A DNA stretch of 64,000 bases from Rhyacophila brunnea (GCA_022495005.1 JAGYXB010001793.1:620001-684000), one strand, 5' to 3'; positions 48,442 to 61,414 are shown, numbered from the stretch's first letter. A program made the numbers and translations. Notes: a model not told the origin generated them from the letters alone.

Positions 48442-48534
48442 ATTATAGTGGTTGCACACCTGTGTTTGTTGTATATTTATATTATAATCAAACAAAAACA
48501 TTTTTTTATTATTTTTGGAAATATACGATCATAA

Positions 48535-48757
48535 TAGGATCACATAGGCCTCCATAAAGTGAAGGTTATATTGATAGATTTGTTTTTACCAGAAATGGTA
48601 AAATGTGAATATAAGCCACTTGCTCAAACTATTAGGTTCATACTTTGGGTCCAAACGCACATTGAAAAATAACATGTGAAATTTCCATTCCCGGGATCCG
48701 AACTCGGGACTTTCGACATTATAAGTCAATACGTTATCGCTCAGCTATCGTGAGCTT
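48535..48757 (-). repeat. tRNA-derived SINE, full-length-looking
   Basis: On the minus strand the head reads from 48757: A box tagctgagcgataacg, then B box gttcggatcccggg. The body follows (acatgttatttttcaatgtg, gacccaaagtatgaacc), with the 3' end near cctattatgatcg. It is the clearest copy of the common SINE in this window. Confidence 0.85.
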
Positions 48758-50860
48758 AACCTAATAAGTGTTGTAATGATTTATCATTATTGGGTGAAGT
48801 ATTACATTAATAACTCGGCAGTGCCTACCATCATCATTACAACTTGTAATTATATTGTAAGTACACCGTTACACTTTGGTTCCTTTCCAGTAAAATATAG
48901 AAACCATACATTTATATTTACACATAACGATATGACTTCTAATTGGATTCTCTAATATAGATATATATTAAACCAACTAACTGTATAGTACACACTTCTC
49001 TATAGAATTTAATATCTGTAAGTTATGCACATAATAATATAACCCCGTTTCCACTACTGGCCAGCCCCACATACTTTTTCATATATTTTAATTAAATTTA
49101 TTATAAAATTCCAACATAAAATAATATTTTAATATAGCTACGATTTCTGTGAAAAATAAAAAAAATGGTCTTTTAAAATAGAAAGCAGTACGCAGATGTT
49201 CACATTTATCTAGAGAAATGAATCCCAATGATTTGGCGTAGCATATTCCATCGAGAGGTCTGCGCTGGCCTACATTTAAAATACTTGCGGCCCGAGCTTA
49301 AAAAGCTTATTTAACGTTTTTCTGTAAATAAAGACTAGTCTTACGTAAGCTTGACTTTTCTCATAATTTTTCAACTAAGTATATATACTTAGAATTAAAC
49401 CATAATTAAAAAAAAAACTATGTTTAATAGACTAAAAGCTCTAAGTGGTGCTTGTAAACGGCATGGACTTTTTTATACCTACAAAAACTTTTAACATTAT
49501 TATAAAACAAAATAGAGGAAGAATATTTTGTAGGTATTCATTATTAAAAACTCTGACATTATTTGCGTTGTAATCTTGGTTCTTTTTTGTTTTAAGCTAC
49601 TTTTCATTAATTATGAGTAAATTGAGATTAAAGATAGAAACATAATAATATTATAAGTCAATGTTGGTACATAAATATACGAAGGAGTAGACTTTTTAGT
49701 ATTAAGCTGATTTATCAAACTGACATATTATTATTGTATTACATTTGAAACATGAGGTTCTGAGTTGGCGCCTGTTTATTATGAGGATTCGATATTGGGC
49801 GGGTTTAGAAATTATTCAACGGATAACGGTGTTTATTGAAAATAAATTCAGTACAGGATAAATGAGTTAACAAAATTCAAATGGTCTAGTAGAGAGAAAG
49901 TGTTAACATACAATCGTAATCGACAAAATTTGTACGGCATTCACAACAACGCAGCATGTATTAGTAACTTACCACGTCCTGCTTTCTTGGAACTTAGCCA
50001 GCATTATTTTATAAGCAGTTAATCCGTTAAAAATCTTAAAGCTAATTTTGACATGAAACACACAAAAAACTCAAATTTTAATCTTACTAAATATTTTTTT
50101 TCCTTATTATGAAATCTCCAGAAGCGGTTTTCGTCTAATCCCTAAATTATTAAGTGAACTTTTGTCCAACTGAGAGTTACGTACTTAAGTTTTAATTTAT
50201 TTTAAATATTCCATTGATAGCCTAAAATAAAGCTAGAATTTAATTTATTCATTGAACTGGCGATTAAAACATTAAGTTTCATTATCATAATGTATTGAGT
50301 TTTTAAATGTTGACAGTTGTTTCGGAATAATAATAACCTCTTATCCAGATAATGCAAGTTAAATGTTCTAATAACATTTATTTTCAATTTTACTCATCAT
50401 GAATTCGAACATGCTATTTTTACAGGTTGAAATGTTGATATTATAAATATTTGTTATGACATTATACATAATATAAGTATTATGTGTATATAATGAATAT
50501 GTATTATATCATAATTATTTCAATTTGCACGGTGGAGTAATTACAGAGCAGCTGACACCGTCGCAGTGGGTGTTGATTCGAAATCCATATTGAAAAAAAG
50601 AACTCCTTTGTTGTGAGCTGTTTTTGTTGTTTTTTAATATGTGTCTGATCCAGACTAAAAACGCAATAGATCACACTTAGAGTACACTTAAAATATCTCT
50701 GCTGAAGAACGAAAAAAGTAAATGACAATTATTTATCAACTTACTATAAAGCGTTTTGAAAATTGATCAACAAAAAAAAACTGACTTGAATTCGCCCCCC
50801 GGATAAGGACAGTGTAGGCTTATAGTTCACCCCCGTGAAATGTCAATCAAACTTATTTAC
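48758..50860. other. Intergenic, no gene recognised
   Basis: AT-rich sequence. A decayed stretch at 49040-49310 (ctggccagccccacatac, ctgcgctggcctac) has hAT-MITE texture but no ends I can place. Nothing else is recognised. Confidence 0.35.
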
Positions 50861-50869
50861 ATTATTATC

Positions 50870-51230
50870 CATCTTTTAAAAATAACTTAACTGACATTCT
50901 AATCTGTATGGAATGGTATTTTGAATCCGGTTTGAATCTGGCCCGCGGGCCAGGGAAGAACTAGTTCTGAGCAGCTCTCCAATCGGATGCGATGCAATAA
51001 TTCCAACAAAATGCGGTCGGTTGGTGCGCCCCTGCAGAATGCCGCACTGCATTGCATTTTCATCTCCAATAATATGAAAACCGCAAAGCAATTCGTTCGA
51101 AATTGGCTTGCCCCAATCAGCCTGGCTGTAACGGAAACTGCGATGAATTTTTATGCAAGTGAAAGAAGCACCAAATTAGCGAGCGCAACTATTCTATGGC
51201 AGAATCTGTTGTCGGAATTTTAAATAGTTG
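50870..51230. other. GC-richer unique block, function unknown
   Basis: The block is not repeated in the window and is open on both strands (plus 50987-51223 and minus 51091-50876, 71-78 codons). Neither frame resembles a protein I know. Words such as gcccgcgggcc and ccaatcagcctggctgtaac stand out against the AT-rich background. A conserved non-coding element or a lone exon are both possible. Confidence 0.3.
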
Positions 51231-51514
51231 TCAGTAATATTTTATGTTAAACGTACAAATCTTCTGTAAGTATTTTGATATTCATACTGTAGCTTAGTAT
51301 AAATATAACTATGAATATTATAACTATGTATGTAATCCAAAAATCCTCTCTTGTGGCTGCGTAGGTACTTAATTTCAAAAGACAAAAAACCACATACCAC
51401 TAGGGAAACAACTTACTGTTCTCCCTGCTATGTACTCCAATATAGTAAGTACATCAACCATTCCATTCCTACCGTTTAGTTCTACGTCATTGTATTTAGT
51501 AGTATTTTCTTTTT

Positions 51515-51800
51515 AAACCCGTGTTTCCCAACCTTATTTCTGCCAAGCCCCACTTCAACGCTTCAGAAATCTCCATGCCCCCCCTATCAAAATTTAATAG
51601 TTACCTAACTAATTCTGAAAAAAAATGAAATGCTTCAAATAAAAAATGCACATAGGCAATACTAAAATATAATTTAACTTTCGTAAGTAAATATTTATAT
51701 TACGTTACATTTACAACTCGGAAGAAAATAAGTGCGATCCTTGTACTATGCTTCGACCTTTTTGCACTCCAAAACATTCAAATCACCCCCCGGTGGGGCT
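51515..51800. mobile_element. hAT-like MITE relic
   Basis: Begins cgtgtttcccaaccttattt with ccaagccccac, and ends ccccccggtggggcttacgc. The GTTTCCCAACC type of end is common to hAT MITEs. The terminal duplication is not identifiable. Confidence 0.45.
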
Positions 51801-51974
51801 TACGCAAACCAATTATCGGTATATATTATATATATTAACCAAATAAATTTGCAACCAGACCTTCCTATTACAGAATAAAATGGAGTAATCAATAGTTATT
51901 GTTGATATTAAATTGTTATATGAAAAATAGATTACTGACGATGATGATCAGTTAATTTTAAAGTGTTGCCAATA

Positions 51975-52160
51975 ATCTTCTTCCATCTGTGGCGATCATG
52001 CGCTGATCCTGTTGCTTCCGTTATTGTTGATTCAGTCGCTTTCTTTCTTGTGTCACTGTATCTGTGACTCTCATTAATCTACTCTCCAGGCTGCTCGGGC
52101 GCAGGAATTGAAGAACGCGTCTCTTGTAGTTAATCCTAGACGTAGTTCCAGTTCTTCCAA
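51975..52160 (-). mobile_element. LINE fragment
   Basis: On the plus strand, ttcttccatctgtggcgatc, gtgactctcattaatctact and aagaacgcgtctcttgtag have the texture of the reverse strand of a LINE C-terminal coding region. The reading frame is decayed and the family is uncertain. Confidence 0.4.
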
Positions 52161-52464
52161 GATCAAGATCATTGTGTCAATAGATTTTTGATTGCTACTA
52201 TAGTTTCACAGGAAAACAAATCTGAAAAATTATAATCCAAAATCAAAGCTGTCAAAGCTTCGTTGCAGAATTAAATTAATATAAATTTATGGACTGTATT
52301 GTCAGTGAGATTGCCAAACGAAATAATTAACTGCATGAGCCGCAAAAATAAATTATATTACTAAACAATCGTTTACTAAAAACTCCAAAATCGGTTGTCG
52401 AAGTGAAGTGATTCATCATTTTACTGCGTGGATGCACTATCAAAATTACACCAAAAATAATTAA

Positions 52465-52900
52465 TAAAAACCAGTGGTCTCCAATATTTTTTCCATAGTT
52501 ACCCCCTTTAATAATACAATAATTGTGTCGAGACCCTTTATGCACATCATTACAAATATTAATTATGATATAATATTTTGAGAAACACATTTTAAAAATC
52601 CAGTAGGTTTTATTCTAGGACTACTAGTCATCTAAAATTATGACGTGATATCAAAAGAGATAAAGAGTTTTAAATATAATGTGATGATTTGGGTCGAAGG
52701 GCTTAAGGGATTGTAGAAAATGTGATGTCACAAAACGGCTAAAATATAAACTTATATTTTTCTGTAACAATTTTATTTTATAATAAAATATCACATAAGA
52801 ACATTATACCGAGTTAAAAAATGTAACGTTTAAAGTGACCATGAAAGGGAGGTGGGAATCTCAAAAATCGTGTTACATCAGTTATGGACGATCCCTAGTA
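52465..52900. mobile_element. Decayed DNA-transposon remnants
   Basis: Position 52468 begins cagtggtctccaatatt, the style of a hAT end. At 52735-52885, words aaatgtgatgtcacaaaacg, aatgtaacgtttaaagtgac and gggaggtgggaatctc, then ttatggacgatccc, resemble the element at 60420-60650. Confidence 0.4.
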
Positions 52901-52928
52901 GGTATTGTATTACTCGTATTATAAAAAT

Positions 52929-52974
52929 TAAAACATATGCTTTATTATTAAAAAAATAATAAAGCATATGTTTT
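52929..52974. repeat. Perfect short hairpin
   Basis: aaaacatatgctttattatt is mirrored perfectly across a few A residues by its complement, giving a 20-bp stem. Confidence 0.85.
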
Positions 52975-53599
52975 GAATAGATGCATATCGTCACCTTAAT
53001 ACTACAACTAGATAACTTGATTTTCACTATTTTTGAGTTAACTATTGAATAATATTATTCTACATTTCCTTCTATACAATATAATAAAACTAAGTATGTC
53101 AGAAGTTAATGGGAACTGTATTAATTTTGTGTTTGAAAATATTAGATAAATTTAAAACCATAAATGCATTAAATAATATTTTTTCATACTATTGAAGATT
53201 ATTTAATTGCTTCTAATTAGACGAGCACAATTTTTCATATATATTTTTAATAATAATTTTAGTCCAGATTTATGTTAATCAAGTAAAGTTTAAATTTCAT
53301 TTTCCCAACAATGACCAAATCAGAATTATCTAGTTGTAGTAGGTATTGAGGTGACGATATAAAAAGCGAAGAAGACGAAAATGTCAAAATTAGCCAATAA
53401 AATACCGATACCCATTTACAACACCCTATTTAAATGAATTAAGTTGTTTGTATTATATTTAATTAGCTTTAAAATAAAACAAGAAATTTATTCTCTCTTG
53501 ATAATGATTAATACTATTGAACGTATCTTTTATCTCACGTTGATTTAATTTACTGTTGACAAATAATCTCATATATCCCTTAAATGTGATATTATTTGT

Positions 53600-54542
53600 T
53601 TCTCTTCTTCTTCTTCTTCTTCTTCTTCTTCATCTTGGTCGTGCACTCTTGGATGAGGATCGTGACCACTTTTAAATTTCGCCATCCTTTGAGCGACCAA
53701 GACTTCCCATCCTTCTCGATCTTCCGCTTCTCTCGGGGCAGAATGGATGGTGCCCCCAGTCAGCTCTTTTACTTGGTCGCTCCATCGCGCAGACGCTCTT
53801 CCTCTGCTTCGCCTACCCTGGAGGCTACCCAAAACTACCAGTCTCCCCAGGTTGTCCGGTCCGCGCCTGACAATATGTCCTAAAACTGTAGAAGTCTTCT
53901 CAGACATATCGTTGAGAGCCGTTCTTTTATCTTCAGTCTCTGGATGATTGACTGGTTCATCCTGTGCTCCGTCCAATAAATGCGAAATATTTGGCGCCAA
54001 CACCACATCTCAAAGGCATCAATTGCCTTGCGTTCCCTTGCCTTCAGGGTCCACGACTCGACTCCGTATAGAAATATCGAGAACACTAATGTTTGCACAA
54101 GCATCATTTTTGTGGCAATCGAAATTCCCCGATCCTTCCATATATGTAGTGGTAAGGCGTGTCATCGCATTTTTTGCAATCTGTGTGCGCCTTCTTATTT
54201 CCGCTTCGCATCCGCTCTTTCCACTGATGGTCGATCCCGGATATACAAACTCATCGACTGTTTCGAGGTTTTGAGTGTACTTGGTGTTGGTAGAAGGTTG
54301 GCCCGATCAACAACCATTAACTTGGTCTTATTCCTACTAATAAGGAGGCCGTATTTGCGACTCTCTTCCTCTACACGGTGTAGCAGCTCTGTGAGTTCTC
54401 TTTCATCAGCAGCGATTAATGCGGTATCATCTGCGAATCTTAAGTTGTTTATTTGTTTATATTTGATTAATTTGTTTATCTCGGGTCGGTACCTACTTAC
54501 AAATGGAAATAAAAATGACGATAAAATAAATCGCTGAATCAA
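53600..54542 (-). mobile_element. LINE family L-A, longest copy (RT end to (gaa)n tail)
   Basis: On the minus strand from 54542: NNLRFADDTALIAADERELT (the FADD catalytic motif of reverse transcriptase), then TKLMVVDRANLLPTPST. A frame change leads to LVFSIFLYGVESWTLKARER and IDAFEMWCWRQIFRIYWTEH, and another to GHIVRRGPDNLGRLVVLG and RGRASARWSDQVKEL. The 3' end is a (gaa)n run at 53600-53631, read as poly-Glu in one frame. At least two frameshifts make it inactive. This C-terminal layout is common in insect endonuclease-RT LINEs. Confidence 0.9.
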
Positions 54543-55479
54543 ATTCCCCGATTAGAGTTATTTTGCCCTCGAAAAGTAATACATTTAAATAATGAAGCCT
54601 ATCAAAAGGTATATGGTATATATATATAGGTAATTAGTTTTAAGTTTTAACATACATATAAATGTATTAAAAAATTTAAACCCGTCAAATAGTATGAATG
54701 ATAGATGGATACATTTGAGAGGAGAGTTTTGAGAAGCCGTCAACTACAATACATTCAAAGAAGTTATTTATTTATAGTGTGTAGATATAATAATATGTAC
54801 TTACTTATCATGTATAAATCTTATAAGACATATTTGTGATAATTTTATTTAAAGAAAAAAGCGACTCCCGGCATGACTCTGGAAACCTTCCTAAGGGTTG
54901 CGATCGGCAGTTGGGAACCACATATTGAATTGTACATAATGCACGTCATATATCATGAAAGTTTCGCGCTTTTGCTGAATGAATAATCACTGAATTATAA
55001 CGTATATCATTTTCACAATGATTAATGATCACACATTATAATTTTACTAATTATTTTCGGAATAATATTATTAGATATATTTATGTGAGGCTATTTCTTG
55101 GTTGTTTATGTTGGCTGTTGCACAAATGCGTTCAACCAACCCACAGAGAGGTTGTAACAATATTCTGTTAGGATTAAATACCGATGAATCTACGCGTGCG
55201 TGCTACCTATTATCATGTACGACACGTGGAATCTGATGAGTTTCGACTTTTGAGTTTCTTGATCGACAAGTGGATCGATGTATGCGCTGAATCTTAGTCT
55301 GGTTTCACATACAAATTCGTCTCCACTACAATACGTAACATTTTTCGATGCATTGTAATGCCGCACATAGCACTGGCGCTACAATAATTTTAGTAGACTG
55401 ATTGTCACAATTAACAAATTTCACTTGACTTGAGCCGCAGGTAAAATAGTAAAATAATATTATATAGGCGCATGTCCAG

Positions 55480-55786
55480 ATGCTGTCTTTTTATTCAAAT
55501 TGGTTAGGCACGCGACGTAACTATCCCAGCATAGTATTGCCTGTGCGCACGGAAAATTGCTTCAACATTACCAGCGGTTTTGATTTATGGTCATGTCCCA
55601 GTCAAGACGATTTTGTGTTTTCGACCGGGCTAAAAGGTAATACTGGCGATACTATGGGAGATTTCATGAAACAGAGCTGTCCTCAGGTGCTCTATCGTCA
55701 ATTTCAAGCCCTGTAAGCACGACAAAACATGTTGCATTCTGGAGGGCTGCAACAAGGCGCTATTTTGTGCGGCTCTATGTCCCGAC
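55480..55786 (+). other. Exon-like GC-richer stretch with cysteine-rich frame
   Basis: A plus frame at 55480-55716 reads WLGTRRNYPSIVLPVRTENC, then FNITSGFDLWSCPSQDDFVF and ends MKQSCPQVLY. A second frame, 55687-55786, reads CSIVNFKPCKHDKTCCILEG, then CNKALFCAALCPD, with seven Cys in about 33 residues. It is bounded by an AG (ctgtcctcag) and a strong donor GTAAGT at 55787. I cannot name the family. It may be an exon of an unrelated gene, a transposon piece, or chance. Confidence 0.3.
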
Positions 55787-56384
55787 GTAAGTAATTTATT
55801 TTACCTGTATAGGTCTACAATATATGTATAGGTACACTTTTTACTACACTGATACGCCTCTTTGCCTGATTACCTCGCGTAAAATTAGAATGAACGATAT
55901 TGACTAAGTGAACTAAGTGAAGTTTTGTATTAATATAACGTAAGTAGCAATAAATAAATAATATAGTATGTAAAATATATTTTTAGAATATATTACTTCA
56001 TTGTCATCCTAGAGTGCAAAGTTATGAAGTGGCAACTCTGCCTAATTTAGGGATTACACTATAACACGAATAAGTTTATTTTTTTCAATTAATCACCGAA
56101 ATATATAGGTACTATGGTAACAAAAATACAATTCAAAGTACACAGTGAATATGTAACAAGACCATTTGAAAACTTTCATTATTATATGTAAATTGATTAT
56201 TTCCCAAAATATCTTCTTTTATAGTGAAATTAGTGTGAAAATATAAATCATTAGTTTAACGGTTGAAATAGGTTTACAATTTAATTTCAAATCGATACCT
56301 ATTTATAAAAGATATATATTATATTTTCCATATATTTAATATATAAATTGAAGATGCCATCTCTAACTTGAATGCCAATTTAAT

Positions 56385-56775
56385 TTAGTTGCACGTAAAA
56401 TAAGACAGGTTATCGTTTTTTGCAGGCATTGAATCGTTCAAAATAGAAAGCTCCATCATAAAAGCTCTGAAATAACTTCTTTCAGTGGAAGCACTTAATC
56501 CGTTACAATGGCAGGTTGGCATAACAGCTTCCTTTCTGCGGAACCGACAGCAGGAATTCCACAAAGAAAGAGTTGATTTCATTTAATTCATTTCGTCTAT
56601 TCTCTTTCTCATTTTTCCACAAATTGTTCGTTCAGCTCACGTTCCACGGCGATACGCATCAAACGGATGTGCAATTTTGTGGAATTTTCTTTCTGGATTC
56701 CACTGATGAAGGTACCGCTAAACTAAACTGTTACCTTTTTACGAGGCCGCGTGGGATTCTCCTCTATAAACACAC
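56385..56775. other. Unexplained less AT-rich block
   Basis: Short overlapping frames on both strands (61-76 codons) resemble no known protein. Words gcacttaatccgttac and tggaattttctttctggatt with its near-inverse aggaattccacaaagaaag suggest an old inverted repeat or regulatory DNA. Confidence 0.3.
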
Positions 56776-58259
56776 CTTCCTTTTTCTCCTGTCTTCCAAT
56801 TAATAAAACTGACACTTTATTCTGTATGCCCGTGACACACTTTGCAACTGACAACATGTTGAAACGTTGTGGTTACAAAGAAAAACGTTTTAAGTGTTTA
56901 TTATATTATTTTTTGACTACCATTATTTTCAAATGAAAAAAAAACTATAAGTACTTATACAATTTATTGATAGTTTTATTAAAAATATGGCATATGGCAT
57001 ATCGCAATTAATTTCTTTCAATATTAGAAAAATGAGTATCCATACCCATTTTAAAACTTAAGTTCTTGTAGGTAAGTGCCTCTATATTATCATCTTAGAC
57101 ATTAATAAATTAACGTTAATTTTGACTCTCACATTGCAATAGTAGATATGTGCTTATTAAAACTTATCTTATTTTTGCACCCACCCTCAAATCCACAAAT
57201 TGAGCGTTAAAATCCATAAGTTATTTTCCAATACTTATTTGTATCACAAGCTTTATATATATTCATCTGTGAGGATAGCTAACAATCCTCCCTGATAGTA
57301 AAGTCGATCAAAATTACATATATTTTGGTAATAGTGGTAATTTACCTACCAATATTTTAGGATTTTTGCTATAAATTAATTGATTGCAAATATTTGTTTT
57401 CTTTTTAAAACTACAACAGGGTATGAGGTCGAATGACAGTGGTATAGTCAAGTAGTAGCGTAATTAGTAATATAAGTGAAAGAATACAAAACACCCAGGA
57501 TTTGAGAAAATCACGTACTTAAATAATTTGTGACATCATCAAGATCGAACCCGGAGCACCTAGATGAAAAGATTTTATGTTTTATTGGGTTGTATTATAA
57601 GTTTATTTCAAGCTTGTAATGGTAATGCATAGCGTTTTTATCTCAATACACAAATACAGTTTTAGCATAAATCTCAGAGCACATGTGTGATATTTGTTAC
57701 AAATTAATGAATTTCAACATTCAATCTACCTAAAAAACGGGTTTCTCCAACATATTTAGGTATCTAATATAATCTTCATAATTATATCCCAATGCCTTAA
57801 GACCATAGTCTAAATTTTATCGAAGACTACCCAAAACCACCTTAATATCCAGATTTTCCGAATGAATATCCTTCTTAAACAGTAATATCTCGACTCTGCA
57901 CGTGCCCTCCTGCTTAGCGGTAAAAATTGTGATTTTTCTTTTTTAACTTGCTAGGTACTCAGTACCAAATAAAATATTACCGGTTATTTCCATCTAATTT
58001 GACGTTTTTTTTGTGAAAACTGAAAAGCTGGAAAATGGAAAATTTGATGCACGTTTTCACGAAAGCCTCCGCGCATGCAGCATAAACGTTTCGGAGATAT
58101 CAAAATCACATGGCTCCCCATAAACTTTGCACTATGCATTTTTATAACCATATACACTATCAGTGCAGTGATGCTAGAATACGGCAAATTGGATAACGTT
58201 CAATAATGTTAGAAGGTTTATCATGATTTATTTTTACCAGTGTGACCCAATAATAATAT

Positions 58260-59065
58260 TTAGGGACATTGGTCAATGAGACCTTCTTTGCCCATATCCG
58301 CCCCTTAACTGGAGCATATGGACACCACGCAGCGCCTCCAAGAATCCCTGACGCTCGCCAGTCTTCTTGCTTCGTTCCAGGTCAAGCCAGCATCCCGTAG
58401 CTCCGCCATATACACTCTGTAGATTGTATTTATTGATTGATTGCCAATATTAATTATTTATATATATATATGTTATATAATATAATTAATGATTGATTGC
58501 CTTCCAAGACGCCGGAATCCGGTCGGCTTGAAGAACAGGCAAGCCATGTTAAAGTTCTCTTCTGGCATCCGCAGCACGTGGCCGAGCCAGGTCCAACGTC
58601 GCCTCTTCACTTTCAGCGTGATGAGAGGCTGCTTGGTACGTTCTCTTATCTTTTCGTTGCTCCTAAAGTCATACCACAGCACACCCAGTATTCGTCGCAA
58701 ACATCTGTTTTCGAAGCTCAGTATACGGTTGCTCTGAGCCTTCGTAAGGTGCCATGATTCGCTACCGTAAAGCAGCACCGTCAGAATGCAAGCGTCTAAT
58801 AGGCGGCATTTGGTTTTGACCGAGTACAATCGTGAGTCCCAGACATTTCGCATCGAGTTGAATGTTGCTCCAGCCACTCCCATTCGGATAGCGAGCTCTT
58901 TCTGCAAAATGCCATCTCCCGTGATGTATACCCCCAGGTACTTGAAGCTGTTGATGCTCTCGATGCTTTGTCCATCGCTAATCAGAGGGAAATCTGGATC
59001 AGGACAGGTACTATTGCACAAGACGTTGGTTTTCTTTGCGTTGATTTTCAAACCAACTTAATAAC
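58260..59065 (-). mobile_element. LINE family L-B, C-terminal coding region and 3' UTR
   Basis: A 192-codon minus frame (59051-58473) reads MKINAKKTNVLC, FKYLGVYITGDG, LLDACILTVLLYGSESWHLT, NRCLRRILGVLWYDF and WTWLGHVLRMPEENF. This is the thumb/connection and C-terminus after the RT active site in arthropod non-LTR elements (K-T-x-x-M/L, YLG, LLYGSESW, LRRILG, WxWxGHxLR). The frame is long and intact, so this is the youngest-looking LINE here. The 3' part (58260-58450) is UTR, interrupted by a short (at) tract near 58460. The FADD motif would lie upstream and is not in this copy, so it is 5' truncated at about 59065. Confidence 0.9.
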
Positions 59066-60400
59066 TTCAACTCAAACAACATACTCTACACAGTATAGAG
59101 GTATCACTTTTGGATAAAATGTCTCTTTTCATTTTCCTTTATAAGGATAATAATAATTAATATTTTGTTAATATATAAAATGTAACAGAATATTAAATTT
59201 TATACCTATATTAGGAATACGTATCCTTCATTAATAATGATGCAAATTTTACTAAATTTTGTTATTATAAGAGAGACAGCCAGTTAAATTTTGAAAATAA
59301 TATTTGTTGACAAAGATTGTCAGTTCATTTAATTTCAATTAGAGCTTGTGTCAATCTTTTATAGAAAGGTTTTGGAACAATGTAAAGTGATATGAGGGTA
59401 TGCCCTGTACGCTCGTCGCATGAGGAATATAATTTTTGGCTTCCCGCCAAAAAGTTTCCGATTTTTGGTGGTTGTTTTTCCGCTAAGTGGGATTCCAAGG
59501 CGAGCTTGAATTATTTATGCTCCATGCCTTCTCCATGGAAGACCTGCTTTGATGTTCCGATTCACATAAATATTACATTTTATTTGTATTTCCCCTGCAT
59601 GCAATCATATGAAATTTGATTCCTTCGTATTCCGTAAATATTTATTTATCTACATGCTGCTACCACTCTGAGGTTGCATCTGAAAACGTCTACTACACTA
59701 CCATTTTTCCGCGTAAGCTGGCCACACATGCTAGGAATGGCGCCATATATGTAAATAATATGTATATGGTGGTAAACAACTCAATCCATGTCAGCATATT
59801 GATCGGTGATATTACATATATTACCGGAATTACAAATTCTCTAATAATACCAATTTCCCGAAGTGTCTAATTATTGTAAACTCAGTAAATAGCTTATTGC
59901 AGATTGTTTCCGCGATATCCATCTTTCCACATAGTCTATATCCGATGACGCAAACTCCATTTATAGTAGCTGACTCAATTACAATAATTATTTCCTAAAA
60001 TATTATTTTCAAGATATTATTTTGATTGTGAGAACATCAATAAATAACGGATCATAATTCATTGGAAATGTCACTCAAATATAAGTTCCCGGTCTGTTAG
60101 AATCTCCATCTCTATATCGATCCTCACAACATCTCATTCTGCCGAGATTCAGACCTCGGAACAGTACCATAAGTTATGTAACATAACTACTGTAACATAC
60201 TCTACTTGTACCCACTGTTTACGCTGCAAATAAACTCACTCCTCCATCCATCGGAGCAACCACCAAATCTCGACTTCTCATCAGCTCTCCTTCTGACGAA
60301 CTATTCATCCACTACACCATCACCCCCACAGTGATGATACCCACATGTACAGTAAACACATCTTAAAGTTAATACGTAAGCGGTTTTCCATAAATAACGC
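59066..60400. other. Intergenic, no gene recognised
   Basis: A GC-richer patch lies at 59392-59590 (plus frame MRVCPVRSSHEEYNFWLPAK) with no family resemblance. The rest is AT-rich. The patch could be a conserved non-coding element. Confidence 0.3.
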
Positions 60401-60419
60401 CTCCTGATTTTGGTTTCCA

Positions 60420-60650
60420 TTTTGAATCCCTCCCTTCATCCGGCCATTGTTGCATTTTATCACAAAATATTTTGGCTCCTGTCTAAATTACGTAATATTT
60501 TAGACTCCTCTTCATTCGTTAAAAAAATATTGATTTTGGTTGGTTTGTGACGTAATATTTTCTACAAACCCCCTATCCCCTCTAATCCCCCCCCCCATCA
60601 CGTCTTACCTTCTTAAGGTGTGACGTCATATATGGATGAGCCATAACAGA
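60420..60650. mobile_element. DNA-transposon remnant with poly-C run
   Basis: The words tttgtgacgtaatattttct, ccccctatcccctctaatcc and a run of nine or more C, then ggtgtgacgtcatatatgga, resemble a dispersed insect element type with gtgacgta and cccc-rich ends. The sister fragment is at 52735-52885. Confidence 0.45.
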
Positions 60651-60904
60651 AAATAATAATGGCGATGGGGTTGATTTCTTAACAAAACAATGAATTACAT
60701 ATTATTAATACCGTCGTTTACAAAGTTAGATATTCATATAGATACTTAAGCAATGAAAATTACCGTATTCGTTCTTAAGTGGAGTATTATGGGCCTGCAC
60801 GAGGTGGATGTTAATACAAACTATTTATTACAAATAATGGTTATAAACCATTCTAATATCCCATTGTGTCTTTGCACTGGATCAAACACAAATAAAACAA
60901 TAGT

Positions 60905-60980
60905 ATGCCTTCTTTTTACCTGGCCGTAGTTTCAAACCGGCGATCTATTGCCTCAAAGACGGCGGCTCTACGAAACGGGC
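60905..60980 (-). repeat. tRNA-like fragment
   Basis: Plus-strand agtttcaaaccggcgatct resembles a reversed B box, with ggcggctctacgaaacgg as the rest of the head. It differs from the main SINE. Low certainty. Confidence 0.35.
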
Positions 60981-61009
60981 TACTATCTGTGATTTTGACT
61001 ATCATAATA

Positions 61010-61228
61010 TACAAGAAATGAAAATATAATTAATATTAAATTCTACAGGTTTTTTAAAAAGGTTTGTCGATAGCTATTTCGGTTGTAACACCATTATCAA
61101 GACTACATAGTCTTATAATGGATAGACATAGATAGTCTTGATAATGGTGTTACAACCGAAATAGCTATCGAAAAACCTTTTTAAAAAACCTGTAGAATTT
61201 AATATTAATTATATTTTCATTTCTTGTA
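61010..61228. repeat. About 215-bp near-perfect palindrome
   Basis: The left arm runs from caagaaatgaaaatataatt through gatagctatttcggttgtaa to attatcaagacta. The right arm mirrors it with one or two mismatches around a loop of about 30 bp (catagtcttataatggatag). No ORF is present. It could yield a long double-stranded RNA if transcribed. Confidence 0.9.
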
Positions 61229-61414
61229 AAATGGAATTCTACCAAGTAAATGCTAACTCAATTAATATCATAATATACTATATAATATGTCATTCAAATG
61301 TACGCAATCTACTTAGTAAACCAATAGTTAAACAGATACAAATTTATACTTAATTGATATATTATTATGTATGTATACGACACACCATTCCGTACAATAT
61401 CTGAACACAAAATG

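Noticed and set aside
53569..54006. 145-codon frame with a poly-Glu C-terminus as a host protein
   Set aside because: The Glu run is the (gaa)n tail of LINE L-A and the rest is its C-terminal coding region.
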